Assembly: GCF_014645895.1 (NCBI RefSeq)
Contig: NZ_BMMP01000026.1
Location: 1-64,000, forward strand
Direction of reading: 5' to 3'
Source of the DNA: Streptomyces daqingensis
Lineage (GTDB): Bacteria > Actinomycetota > Actinomycetes > Streptomycetales > Streptomycetaceae
Length of the DNA: 64,000 nt
Shown: positions 25,454 through 32,981 of the stretch, piece by piece
Position numbering within the stretch: position 1 is the first letter of the stretch
How the letters are laid out: each line of letters starts with the position of its first letter
Translations under genes and position numbers: made by a program
Notes under the pieces: model-generated
The model's database searches: none
What the model was told of the DNA's origin: nothing
The model's input: the letters and a program-made list of their open reading frames with translations, nothing else

Positions 25454-26554
25454 ATGAGAGTGCACGTCGTACTCGCCGGCGGTGGCACCGCCGGCCACAT
25501 CGAGCCCGCGCTCGCCCTGGCGGACGCTCTGCGCCGGCAGGATCCGACGGTGGGCGTCACTGCCCTGGGCACGGAACGCGGACTTGAGACCCGCCTCGTC
25601 CCCGAGCGCGGCTACCACCTGGAACTCATCCCGGCCGTACCGCTCCCGCGGAAACCCACGCCCGAACTGATCACCGTCCCGGGGCGGCTGCGCGGCACCA
25701 TCAAGGCCGCCGAGCAGATCCTCGAGAGCACCAAGGCGGACTGCGTCGCCGGCTTCGGCGGATACGTGGCGCTTCCCGCGTACCTGGCGGCGAAGCGGCT
25801 CGGGGTGCCGATCGTCGTGCACGAGGCCAACGCGCGTCCCGGCCTGGCGAACAAGATCGGTTCGCGCTACACGCGCCACGTGGCCGTCTCCACCCCGGAC
25901 AGCAAGCTCCGCAACGCCCGGTACGTCGGCATCCCGCTGCGCCGCGCCATCGCCACGCTCGACCGCGCCGGGAAGCGGCCGGAGGCCCGTGCCGCGTTCG
26001 GGCTGGACGCCAATCTGCCGACGCTTCTCGTCACGGGCGGCTCGCAGGGCGCCCGCCGCCTCAACGAGGTCGTGCAGCAGGCCGTTCCGCACCTTCAGCG
26101 CGCGGGGATCCAGGTCCTGCACGCCGTCGGACCCAAGAACGAATTGCCGCAGCCGGACAACATGCCCGGAATGCCGCCGTACGTCCCGGTACCGTATGTG
26201 GACCGGATGGATCTCGCGTACGCCGCAGCGGACATGATGCTCTGCCGCGCCGGGGCGATGACCGTCGCGGAGCTGTCGGCCGTGGGGCTGCCGGCCGCCT
26301 ACGTACCGCTGCCGATCGGCAACGGCGAACAGCGGCTGAACGCGCAGCCCCTCGTCAAGGCGGGTGGCGGACTCCTCGTGGACGACGCCGAGGTGTCGCC
26401 GGACTGGATCCTGAGCAACGTGCTCCCGGTCCTCTCCGACCCGCACCGTCTGCACGCCATGGCCCGCGCCGCGGCGGAGTTCGGCCGTCCGGACGCCGAC
26501 GAGCTTCTCGTCGGAATGGTGTACGAGGCGATCGCGGCACGCCGAGGGGCGTGA
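25454..26554 (+). CDS. murG: Lipid II synthase (GlcNAc transferase) MurG
   Basis: This 366-aa GT28 glycosyltransferase adds GlcNAc to lipid I at the inner membrane face. It shows the N-terminal glycine loop VVLAGGGTAGHIEPALALA, FGGYVALPAYLAAKRLGVPI then VVHEANARPGLANK, the second glycine loop TGGSQGARRLNEVVQQ and the UDP-GlcNAc site RAGAMTVAELSAVGLPA with PLPIGNGEQRLNAQPL. The ATG has GGAGAG upstream. Only 16 bp separate it from ftsQ; murC, which follows murG in mycobacteria, is absent. Confidence 0.97.
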   Translation: MRVHVVLAGGGTAGHIEPALALADALRRQDPTVGVTALGTERGLETRLVPERGYHLELIPAVPLPRKPTPELITVPGRLRGTIKAAEQILESTKADCVAGFGGYVALPAYLAAKRLGVPIVVHEANARPGLANKIGSRYTRHVAVSTPDSKLRNARYVGIPLRRAIATLDRAGKRPEARAAFGLDANLPTLLVTGGSQGARRLNEVVQQAVPHLQRAGIQVLHAVGPKNELPQPDNMPGMPPYVPVPYVDRMDLAYAAADMMLCRAGAMTVAELSAVGLPAAYVPLPIGNGEQRLNAQPLVKAGGGLLVDDAEVSPDWILSNVLPVLSDPHRLHAMARAAAEFGRPDADELLVGMVYEAIAARRGA

Positions 26555-26570
26555 GAGAAGGCAGGCAAGC

Positions 26571-27404
26571 GTGGCCGGACCGACGGGGCGGACGACCGAG
26601 AGCGCCGAGCGGCGCGGCAGGACGCCGCAGACCCGCCCCCGGGCCGGCTCCGGCCCGCACCAGCCCGCGGGGCGGGAGCGAAAGCCCGGCCTCCGGCTGC
26701 GACTTCCGGGCCGCGTCCTGCTGCTCGCGCTCGCACTGACGTTCCTTCTGGGCGGCTTCGGTACGTGGGCGCTGTACGGCTCGAACTGGGCGACCGTCGA
26801 GCGGGTGTCGGTCAGCGGGACCGAGGTGCTGACGGAGGAACAGGTCCGCGCCGCCGCCCGTATTCCGCTTGGGGCCCCGCTGCTCTCGGTGGACCGGGCG
26901 GCGGCGGAACGCCGTCTGCGTGGGGCCCTTCCGCGGGTCGACAGCGTCGACGTCGTACGGGCATGGCCCCATGGAATCGGCGTGAAGGTGACGGAACGGA
27001 AGCCGGAGTTGGCCATGAAGGAGGACGGGAATTTCGTCGAAGTGGACGACGAAGGCGTGCGTTTCGCCGTTGTTCCCAAGCAGCCGAAGGGCGTTCCGCT
27101 TCTGGTGATGGAAGTACAGCGCTCCGCGGGGCTCCGCCACTTCGGCAGTGAACGCCTGCGCCGCGAAGCCGTCTCAGTCGCCGGATCGCTCCCGAAATCC
27201 GTGGCGCGTGACACCCGGACCGTCCGCGTTCGTTCCTACGACTCCATCACACTGGAGTTGACGCAGGGTCGTACGGTGCTGTGGGGGAGCGGCGAACAGA
27301 GGGCTGCGAAGGCCAAGTCACTGACCGCGCTGATGAAAGCGGCCAAAGACGCCAGGCACTTCGACGTGAGTGTGCCCAGCGCCCCTGCGGCGTCTGGGAG
27401 TTGA
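26571..27404 (+). CDS. ftsQ: Cell division protein FtsQ (POTRA domain)
   Basis: This 277-aa single-pass protein has a basic, disordered cytoplasmic tail (1-45), a transmembrane helix (about 47-65, VLLLALALTFLLGGFGTWAL), a POTRA domain (about 75-145: VERVSVSGTEVLTEEQV, IPLGAPLLSVD, RVDSVDVVRAWPHGIGVKVT) and the FtsQ beta domain. It links early and late divisome proteins through FtsL/FtsB. The GTG start follows GAAGGCAGG. It ends the murG-ftsQ pair; ftsZ follows after a 237-bp promoter region. Confidence 0.94.
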   Translation: MAGPTGRTTESAERRGRTPQTRPRAGSGPHQPAGRERKPGLRLRLPGRVLLLALALTFLLGGFGTWALYGSNWATVERVSVSGTEVLTEEQVRAAARIPLGAPLLSVDRAAAERRLRGALPRVDSVDVVRAWPHGIGVKVTERKPELAMKEDGNFVEVDDEGVRFAVVPKQPKGVPLLVMEVQRSAGLRHFGSERLRREAVSVAGSLPKSVARDTRTVRVRSYDSITLELTQGRTVLWGSGEQRAAKAKSLTALMKAAKDARHFDVSVPSAPAASGS

Positions 27405-27494
27405 CGGACGTCAGTGCAGGCCAGCACCCTGGATGACGACGGCGGACCCTGATCACATAGGGTGAAAAGAAAAACGGGAGGTTCGGCGTGTTCG

Positions 27495-27556
27495 TTGAAC
27501 ACCCACCACTTGTCGACTTAGTGTCCGTTCCCAAGACTCCAAGGAAGACGGACACT
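27495..27556 (+). promoter_or_regulatory. ftsZ promoter region with GACAC inverted repeat
   Basis: TTGAAC (27495-27500) and TAGTGT (27519-27524) with 18-nt spacing form a likely ftsZ promoter. A perfect 9-bp inverted repeat, agtgtccgt (27520-27528) and acggacact (27548-27556), overlaps the -10. Its arms contain GACAC in both orientations; GACAC is the core recognised by the sporulation regulator WhiA, known to activate ftsZ in streptomycetes. ftsZ in this genus is known to have several promoters including a developmental one. Confidence 0.55.
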
Positions 27557-27641
27557 GGTAACCCTAAACTTCGCGCTTGGGGTTCGGGTCGATGTGGACC
27601 GCCCTACAGGGATACGTAACTCGAGGCGAGAGGCCTTCGAC

Positions 27642-28859
27642 GTGGCAGCACCGCAGAACTACCTCGCAGTCATCAAGGTCGTCGGGATTGGCGGCGGTGG
27701 CGTGAACGCCATCAACCGGATGATCGAGGTCGGTCTCAAGGGCGTCGAGTTCATCGCGATCAACACAGATGCGCAGGCCCTGTTGATGAGCGATGCCGAT
27801 GTCAAGCTCGACGTGGGCCGCGAACTGACGCGCGGTTTGGGAGCGGGCGCCAACCCCGACGTCGGCCGCAAGGCGGCCGAGGACCACCGCGAGGAGATCG
27901 AGGAGGTCCTCAAGGGGGCCGACATGGTCTTCGTGACCGCGGGCGAAGGAGGCGGCACCGGCACCGGCGGCGCCCCCGTCGTCGCGAACATCGCGCGTTC
28001 CCTCGGCGCGCTGACGATCGGCGTCGTCACCCGGCCCTTCACGTTCGAGGGCCGCCGCCGCGCCAACCAGGCCGAGGACGGCATCGCGGGTCTGCGCGAC
28101 GAGGTCGACACTCTGATCGTCATCCCCAACGACCGCCTGCTGTCCATCTCGGACCGCCAGGTGAGCGTGCTGGACGCGTTCAAGTCCGCGGACCAGGTGC
28201 TGCTCTCCGGCGTCCAGGGCATCACGGACCTCATCACGACGCCCGGTCTGATCAACCTCGACTTCGCCGACGTCAAGTCCGTGATGTCCGAGGCGGGATC
28301 TGCGCTCATGGGCATCGGCTCGGCCCGCGGGGACGACCGCGCGGTGGCCGCGGCGGAGATGGCCATCTCCTCCCCGCTGCTGGAGGCCTCCATCGACGGC
28401 GCGAGAGGTGTGCTGCTGTCCATCTCGGGTGGTTCGGACCTCGGTCTGTTCGAGATCAACGAGGCCGCACAGCTCGTCAGCGAGGCCGCGCACCCCGAAG
28501 CCAACATCATCTTCGGCGCCGTCATCGACGACGCCCTCGGCGACGAGGTGCGCGTCACCGTCATCGCCGCCGGTTTCGACGGGGGTCAGCCGCCGTCGAG
28601 GAACCGTGAGAAGGCCCTCGGCTCGCACACGCCGAAGGACGACTCCGGCCCGTCCACCAGCTCCTTCGGTGCGGATTCGGACGGTGAGCGGCCCTCCTTC
28701 GGCGGCCTGGGCACGGTCACGCCGCGCGAGAGCGACCCGGCTCCCGTGGGCGAGTCCTCCGCTTCCGGACGTGACTCGCTGCCTCCGACCGTCCCGCCGG
28801 CCCGTCCGTACACGGACAGTCAGGCCGAGGAGCTGGATGTGCCGGACTTCTTGAAGTGA
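27642..28859 (+). CDS. ftsZ: Cell division GTPase FtsZ
   Basis: This 405-aa tubulin homologue polymerises into the cytokinetic ring. It has an N-terminal VVGIGGGGVNAINRM, the tubulin signature GGGTGTGGAPVV (about 103-114), the T7-loop region VDTLIVIPNDRLL then NLDFADVKSVMS, a variable Ser/Pro linker (about 325-395) and the C-terminal partner-binding peptide AEELDVPDFLK. GTG 27642 gives the streptomycete N-terminus (AAPQNYLAVIK) and has GCGAGAGG upstream. The stop overlaps the pgeF start (GTGA). FtsA is not encoded here; SepF is the likely membrane tether. Confidence 0.98.
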   Translation: MAAPQNYLAVIKVVGIGGGGVNAINRMIEVGLKGVEFIAINTDAQALLMSDADVKLDVGRELTRGLGAGANPDVGRKAAEDHREEIEEVLKGADMVFVTAGEGGGTGTGGAPVVANIARSLGALTIGVVTRPFTFEGRRRANQAEDGIAGLRDEVDTLIVIPNDRLLSISDRQVSVLDAFKSADQVLLSGVQGITDLITTPGLINLDFADVKSVMSEAGSALMGIGSARGDDRAVAAAEMAISSPLLEASIDGARGVLLSISGGSDLGLFEINEAAQLVSEAAHPEANIIFGAVIDDALGDEVRVTVIAAGFDGGQPPSRNREKALGSHTPKDDSGPSTSSFGADSDGERPSFGGLGTVTPRESDPAPVGESSASGRDSLPPTVPPARPYTDSQAEELDVPDFLK

Positions 28860-29587
28860 TAAACGAGCACCACTCGACGAGCGGCGCGCATTTCGCCTTC
28901 ACCGACCGGTGGGGCGGGGTGAGCGCCGCTCCGTATGAGTCACTCAATCTGGGCGGCAAGGTCGGTGACGACGCCGCGCACGTCAGCACCAACAGGGCGA
29001 GGGCCGCGGCCGCGTTGGGCCTGAAGCCGTCGAACGTCGTCTGGATGAACCAGGTGCACGGGCGCGATGTCGCCCTCGTCCACCAGCCGTTCGGGGACGA
29101 AGCGCCACCGCTCGACGGCGTCGTCACGATGCGCCCCATGCTCGCTCTCGCCGTCCTCACCGCGGACTGCACGCCCGTCCTGCTCGCGGACCCCGTCGCG
29201 CGGGTGGCGGGCGCCGCGCACGCCGGACGGCCGGGACTGGTTGCCGGAGTCGTGCCCGCACTCGTCGAGGCGATGAAGGCGCGAGGTGCCGTTCCCGAGC
29301 GGTTCGTCGCCCGTACCGGGCCTGCCGTGTGCGGGAGTTGCTACGAGGTGCCGGAGGAGATGAGGTCTCAGGTCGCCTCGGTCGTTCCGGAAGCGGCGGC
29401 GCGTACGAGCTGGGGCACCCCCTCGGTCGACGTGGCGGCCGGAGTGCGGGCTCAGCTCGCGGCGCTGGGTGTCACAACTCTGGAACAGTCCTCTGTTTGC
29501 ACCATGGAGTCGGATGATCACTTCTCGTACCGGCGCGAGAAGGTCACCGGCCGGCTCGCGAGTTACGTGTGGCTGGAGGCGAACTGA
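28856..29587 (+). CDS. pgeF: YfiH/PgeF-type peptidoglycan editing factor (DUF152 fold)
   Basis: This 243-aa member of the YfiH/LACC1 family has the metal and catalytic motifs QVHGRDV, LTADCTPVLLAD, AGAAHAGRPGLVAGV and TGPAVCGSCYEVPEEM (conserved His and Cys residues). Relatives have been described as purine nucleoside phosphorylases/oxidases, and E. coli PgeF prevents L-Ser entering the stem peptide. Its place directly after ftsZ with a 4-nt overlap fits a wall-editing role, though the true substrate is unsettled. The GTG start is fixed by the overlap. Confidence 0.92.
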   Translation: MINEHHSTSGAHFAFTDRWGGVSAAPYESLNLGGKVGDDAAHVSTNRARAAAALGLKPSNVVWMNQVHGRDVALVHQPFGDEAPPLDGVVTMRPMLALAVLTADCTPVLLADPVARVAGAAHAGRPGLVAGVVPALVEAMKARGAVPERFVARTGPAVCGSCYEVPEEMRSQVASVVPEAAARTSWGTPSVDVAAGVRAQLAALGVTTLEQSSVCTMESDDHFSYRREKVTGRLASYVWLEAN

Positions 29588-29590
29588 ACT

Positions 29591-30319
29591 GTGACGGACC
29601 TCACTGCTCGCAAGGCCCAACTCGCAGAGAACCTCGCCCGGGTGGAGGAGCGCATCGAGGGCGCTTGTAGCGCGGCGGGGCGCAGGCGGGAAGATGTGAC
29701 CCTGATCGTCGTCACCAAGACCTACCCGGCGGAGGACGTCCGTCTGCTGTCCGGACTGGGCGTGCGGGACGTCGCCGAGAACCGCGACCAGGACGCGGCG
29801 CCCAAGGCGGCGGCCTGTGCGGACGCCCCGCTGACCTGGCACTTCGTGGGTCAGCTGCAGACCAACAAGGCGCGTTCCGTGGCGGGTTACGCGGACGTCG
29901 TGCACTCCGTCGACAGGGTTCGCCTCGTCACGGCTCTCGGCAACGCCGCGGCGGGCCGGGACCGCCACCTGGACTGCCTCGTCCAGGTGGCACTTGACGC
30001 GGAATCAGGCGGCCCCGGCGGGAGGGGCGGAGCGGCCCCGGGAGCGGTCGACGAGATCGCCGACGCCGTGGCAGCGGCCCAAGGGCTGCGCCTGGCAGGC
30101 CTGATGACCGTCGCGCCGCTGTCGGGAGAGTACGCGGGACGCCCCGCCGCCGCCTTCGAACGGCTGCGGGAAATCTCAACTGACCTGCGGACGAGGCATC
30201 CTGCTGCAACCATGGTGTCAGCAGGGATGAGTGCGGATCTCGAAGAGGCAGTGGCCGCCGGGGCGACACATGTGCGCGTCGGCAGTGCGGTACTCGGAGA
30301 GCGCCCGCGGCTCGGGTAA
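29591..30319 (+). CDS. YggS-family PLP-binding homeostasis protein
   Basis: This 242-aa PLPBP/YggS protein is a single TIM barrel resembling the N-terminal half of alanine racemase. It shows VTLIVVTKTYPAEDV (the PLP Lys is in VTK), RDVAENRDQDAAPKAA, WHFVGQLQTNKARSV and the end MVSAGMSADLEEAV followed by VRVGSAVLG. It is thought to regulate PLP supply and amino-acid pools rather than catalyse. The GTG start lies 3 bp after pgeF. An insertion of about 15 Gly/Pro/Ala residues (SGGPGGRGGAAPG) breaks the middle of the barrel. Confidence 0.94.
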   Translation: MTDLTARKAQLAENLARVEERIEGACSAAGRRREDVTLIVVTKTYPAEDVRLLSGLGVRDVAENRDQDAAPKAAACADAPLTWHFVGQLQTNKARSVAGYADVVHSVDRVRLVTALGNAAAGRDRHLDCLVQVALDAESGGPGGRGGAAPGAVDEIADAVAAAQGLRLAGLMTVAPLSGEYAGRPAAAFERLREISTDLRTRHPAATMVSAGMSADLEEAVAAGATHVRVGSAVLGERPRLG

Positions 30320-30474
30320 CGTCGCCAAGAGTCGGACCACAGTAGAAAATATGGTCATTTCGGGTTGGGAAACGACAGGCGGATGGGCCCGAGTATTTCC
30401 ACGTCGCCGGTGACGGGCCGAGAGGCCTTCCCGCCGGGGGCAGGGGACCCACCACAGAGCGGAGGACGCAGAGA

Positions 30475-31110
30475 ATGGCCGGCGCTATGCGCAAGATGGC
30501 GGTCTACCTCGGCCTCGTGGAGGACGATGGGTACGACGGCCCGGGGTTCGACCCCGACGACGAGTTCGAGCCCGAACCGGAGCCCGAGCGGGACCGGCGG
30601 AGGCACGAGCCGCTGCAGTCCCACGACTCCCTGCAGAAGGACGAACCGGCGGAACCGGTGCGTGTCATGCACCCTCCCGCCCAGCGGGAGAGGGAGCAGC
30701 CTTCGCCCCCGGCGGTCATCGAAAGTGGACGATCCGGGAGAATTGCCCCCGTGTCATCCATCACACCTGAACGCCAGAGTCTGGAGAAGAGCGCCCCGGT
30801 GATCATGCCCAAAGTCGTGTCCGAGCGGGAGCCCTACCGGATCACCACGTTGCACCCCCGGACCTACAACGAGGCCCGTACCATCGGGGAACACTTCCGC
30901 GAAGGCACCCCCGTGATCATGAACTTGACCGAGATGGACGACACCGACGCGAAGCGACTTGTCGACTTTGCGGCCGGTCTCGTCTTCGGTCTTCACGGGA
31001 GTATTGAAAGAGTGACGCAGAAGGTCTTCCTGCTGTCTCCTGCTAACGTCGATGTCACGGCGGAGGACAAGGCCCGCATCGCAGAGGGCGGGTTCTTCAA
31101 CCAGAGCTGA
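30475..31110 (+). CDS. sepF: FtsZ-ring membrane anchor SepF
   Basis: This 211-aa protein has an N-terminal amphipathic membrane-binding helix (MRKMAVYLGLVED), an acidic Glu/Pro-rich linker (about 17-105) and a C-terminal SepF core (about 118-205: RITTLHPRTYNEARTIGEHF, VIMNLTEMDDTDAKRLVDFA, GLVFGLHGSIERV, FLLSPANVDV). It bundles FtsZ and tethers it to the membrane, replacing FtsA. The ATG follows GGAGG. The 155-bp gap upstream contains an AT-rich patch (30340-30360) and probably a separate promoter. Confidence 0.96.
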   Translation: MAGAMRKMAVYLGLVEDDGYDGPGFDPDDEFEPEPEPERDRRRHEPLQSHDSLQKDEPAEPVRVMHPPAQREREQPSPPAVIESGRSGRIAPVSSITPERQSLEKSAPVIMPKVVSEREPYRITTLHPRTYNEARTIGEHFREGTPVIMNLTEMDDTDAKRLVDFAAGLVFGLHGSIERVTQKVFLLSPANVDVTAEDKARIAEGGFFNQS

Positions 31111-31183
31111 AGACGCACGGATCAAGGAACGGGCCGTAAGGTCGCACGAGAGCGCCCACGCGGCGAGGGGAGAGGGAAGCGCA

Positions 31184-31468
31184 GTGAGTACCGCACTCGA
31201 GGTGGTCCAAGTCGCGCTGTACTGCTTCCTGCTCGTGTTGATCTTCCGGCTGGTGATGGACTACGTCTTCCAGTTCGCCCGCTCATGGCAGCCCGGCAAG
31301 GCGATGGTGGTCGTTCTAGAGGCGACCTACACTGTCACTGATCCGCCACTCAAGCTTCTGCGGCGGTTCATCCCGCCGTTGCGCTTCGGGGGCGTGGCGC
31401 TCGACCTGTCCTTCTTCGTACTAATGATCATCGTCTACATCCTGATCAACGTCGTGGCCAGGCTGTGA
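31184..31468 (+). CDS. YggT-family membrane protein
   Basis: This 94-aa protein has two transmembrane helices (about 4-25 and 68-92) joined by a loop containing the YggT hallmark TDPPLKLLRRFIPPLRFGGV. GTG 31184 has GGGGAGAGGG upstream. YggT genes sit between sepF and divIVA in many Gram-positive bacteria and are linked to division or osmotic tolerance; the molecular role is unknown. Confidence 0.93.
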   Translation: MSTALEVVQVALYCFLLVLIFRLVMDYVFQFARSWQPGKAMVVVLEATYTVTDPPLKLLRRFIPPLRFGGVALDLSFFVLMIIVYILINVVARL

Positions 31469-31520
31469 ACGATCGGAATGGTCTTGCCGAGATGCCGACG
31501 ACTTACGTTGAGGTGAAGAG

Positions 31521-32675
31521 ATGCCACTGACCCCCGAGGACGTGCGGAACAAGCAGTTCACGACCGTCCGCCTCCGAGAAGGCTATGACGAGGACGAGGT
31601 CGATGCCTTCCTCGATGAGGTCGAAGCGGAGCTGACCCGCCTGCTGCGGGAGAACGAGGACCTGCGCGCCAAGCTGGCCGCGGCGACTCGTGCTGCTGCG
31701 CAGAGCCAGCAGCAGGGCGGTATGCGAAAGCCCGAGCCGCAGGACCGCCAAGGCGGAGGTCCTGTGCCCGCTGCCATATCAGGTCCGGTTCCCCCTGGTC
31801 AGCACGGCGGCCCCGGCCCGCACGGCCCGGGTCACGGCCACCCGCAGCAGGGTGGCCCCGGCGGTCCCGGTGGCCCGGGTGGTCCCGGTGGCCCCGGCGG
31901 CCCGATGGGTGGTCCGCCTCAGCTGCCGGGCGGCCAGCCGGCGCTTCCCGCTGGTCCTGGCGGCCCGATGGGCCCGGGCGGTCCGCAGGGCGGTCCGGGT
32001 GGACCTGGCGGTCCCATGGGCCCCGGTGGTCCCCAGATGCCAGGTGGCGGCCAGAACAACGACAGCGCGGCACGCGTGCTGTCCCTTGCGCAGCAGACAG
32101 CCGACCAGGCGATCGCGGAGGCCCGTTCCGAGGCCAACAAGATCGTCGGCGAGGCCCGCAGCCGTGCGGAGGGCCTGGAGCGGGACGCCCGCGCCAAGGC
32201 GGACGCACTGGAGCGGGACGCCCAGGAGAAGCACCGCGTCGCGATGGGCTCGCTGGAGTCCGCTCGTGCGACCCTGGAGCGTAAGGTCGAGGACCTGCGG
32301 GGCTTCGAGCGCGAGTACCGCACGCGCCTGAAGTCCTACCTGGAGAGCCAGCTGCGTCAGCTGGAGAACCAGGCGGACGACTCGCTCGCGCCGCCGCGGA
32401 CTCCGGCGACGGCCTCGCTGCCTCCGTCCCCGTCGATGGCGCCTGCGGGCGCACCCGCCGGTGTGGGCACGATGGGCGGTCACCAGTCGATGGGCGGCAA
32501 CGGCCACAGCATGGGCGGTCCCGGACAGGGCGGCCCGAGCTATGGCGGCGGTCAGCAGCAGATGTCCCCGGCCATGACGCAGCCGATGGCTCCGGTCCGT
32601 CCGCAGGGCGGCCCGCAGCCGCAGCAGGCGCCGTCGCCGATGCGCGGCTTCCTCATCGACGAGGACGACAACTGA
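31521..32675 (+). CDS. divIVA: Polar-growth coiled-coil scaffold DivIVA
   Basis: This 384-aa DivIVA (Wag31-like) has the N-terminal membrane-curvature domain (PLTPEDVRNKQF, GYDEDEVDAFLDEVEAELTR) with a first coiled coil to about residue 62, a Gly/Pro-rich spacer (about 75-180), a second long coiled coil (about 182-290, ARVLSLAQQTADQAIAEA to LESQLRQLENQAD) and a Gln/Gly/Met-rich tail ending GFLIDEDDN. In streptomycetes it marks hyphal tips and drives apical growth. It ends the dcw region. A 20-bp-stem terminator follows the stop. Confidence 0.97.
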   Translation: MPLTPEDVRNKQFTTVRLREGYDEDEVDAFLDEVEAELTRLLRENEDLRAKLAAATRAAAQSQQQGGMRKPEPQDRQGGGPVPAAISGPVPPGQHGGPGPHGPGHGHPQQGGPGGPGGPGGPGGPGGPMGGPPQLPGGQPALPAGPGGPMGPGGPQGGPGGPGGPMGPGGPQMPGGGQNNDSAARVLSLAQQTADQAIAEARSEANKIVGEARSRAEGLERDARAKADALERDAQEKHRVAMGSLESARATLERKVEDLRGFEREYRTRLKSYLESQLRQLENQADDSLAPPRTPATASLPPSPSMAPAGAPAGVGTMGGHQSMGGNGHSMGGPGQGGPSYGGGQQQMSPAMTQPMAPVRPQGGPQPQQAPSPMRGFLIDEDDN

Positions 32676-32705
32676 CGGTCTGACGGCCGCAGTCGCCACG
32701 ACGTC

Positions 32706-32749
32706 ACAGGGCCGGGCCTGGAAGTCTCCACTTCCGGGCCCGGCCCTGT
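32706..32749 (+). terminator. Terminator after divIVA
   Basis: Arms 32706-32725 and 32730-32749 pair over 20 bp with one G-U wobble around the 4-nt loop ctcc, starting 30 nt after the divIVA stop. A second hairpin for ileS follows; the rest of the gap 32676-32981 shows no gene. Confidence 0.85.
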
Positions 32750-32923
32750 TGCCGTGCCTTGCCGGGGCGCGGGGACCGGGTGGCGCTGCGGTGGACCGCC
32801 GAGGCGTCCGCTCCGCGGGTCCCAGCCGCCGCCCCGGCCGCGCGAGGCGCACAGGCGTTTCCTGCGAGCCAGGGGGGGCGCCGCCTCCCTCGTAGGGGGA
32901 GCGGTCCGCGTGCCACCGGGAGC

Positions 32924-32957
32924 CGTGGGGGCACCCTTCGTTCCGGGCGCCCCCACG
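32924..32957 (-). terminator. Terminator after ileS
   Basis: A 9-bp stem (cgtgggggc 32924-32932, gcccccacg 32949-32957) continues inward as a 3-bp ccc/ggg stem after one mismatch, 24 nt beyond the ileS stop on the minus strand. Confidence 0.65.
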
Positions 32958-32981
32958 TGGCTCAGCAGCGGTGGCGGACGG

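Noticed and set aside
31850..31920. Tandem repeat in divIVA considered as a CRISPR or mobile element trace
   Set aside because: Units are 9 nt, in frame and encode Gly-Gly-Pro; there are no spacers.
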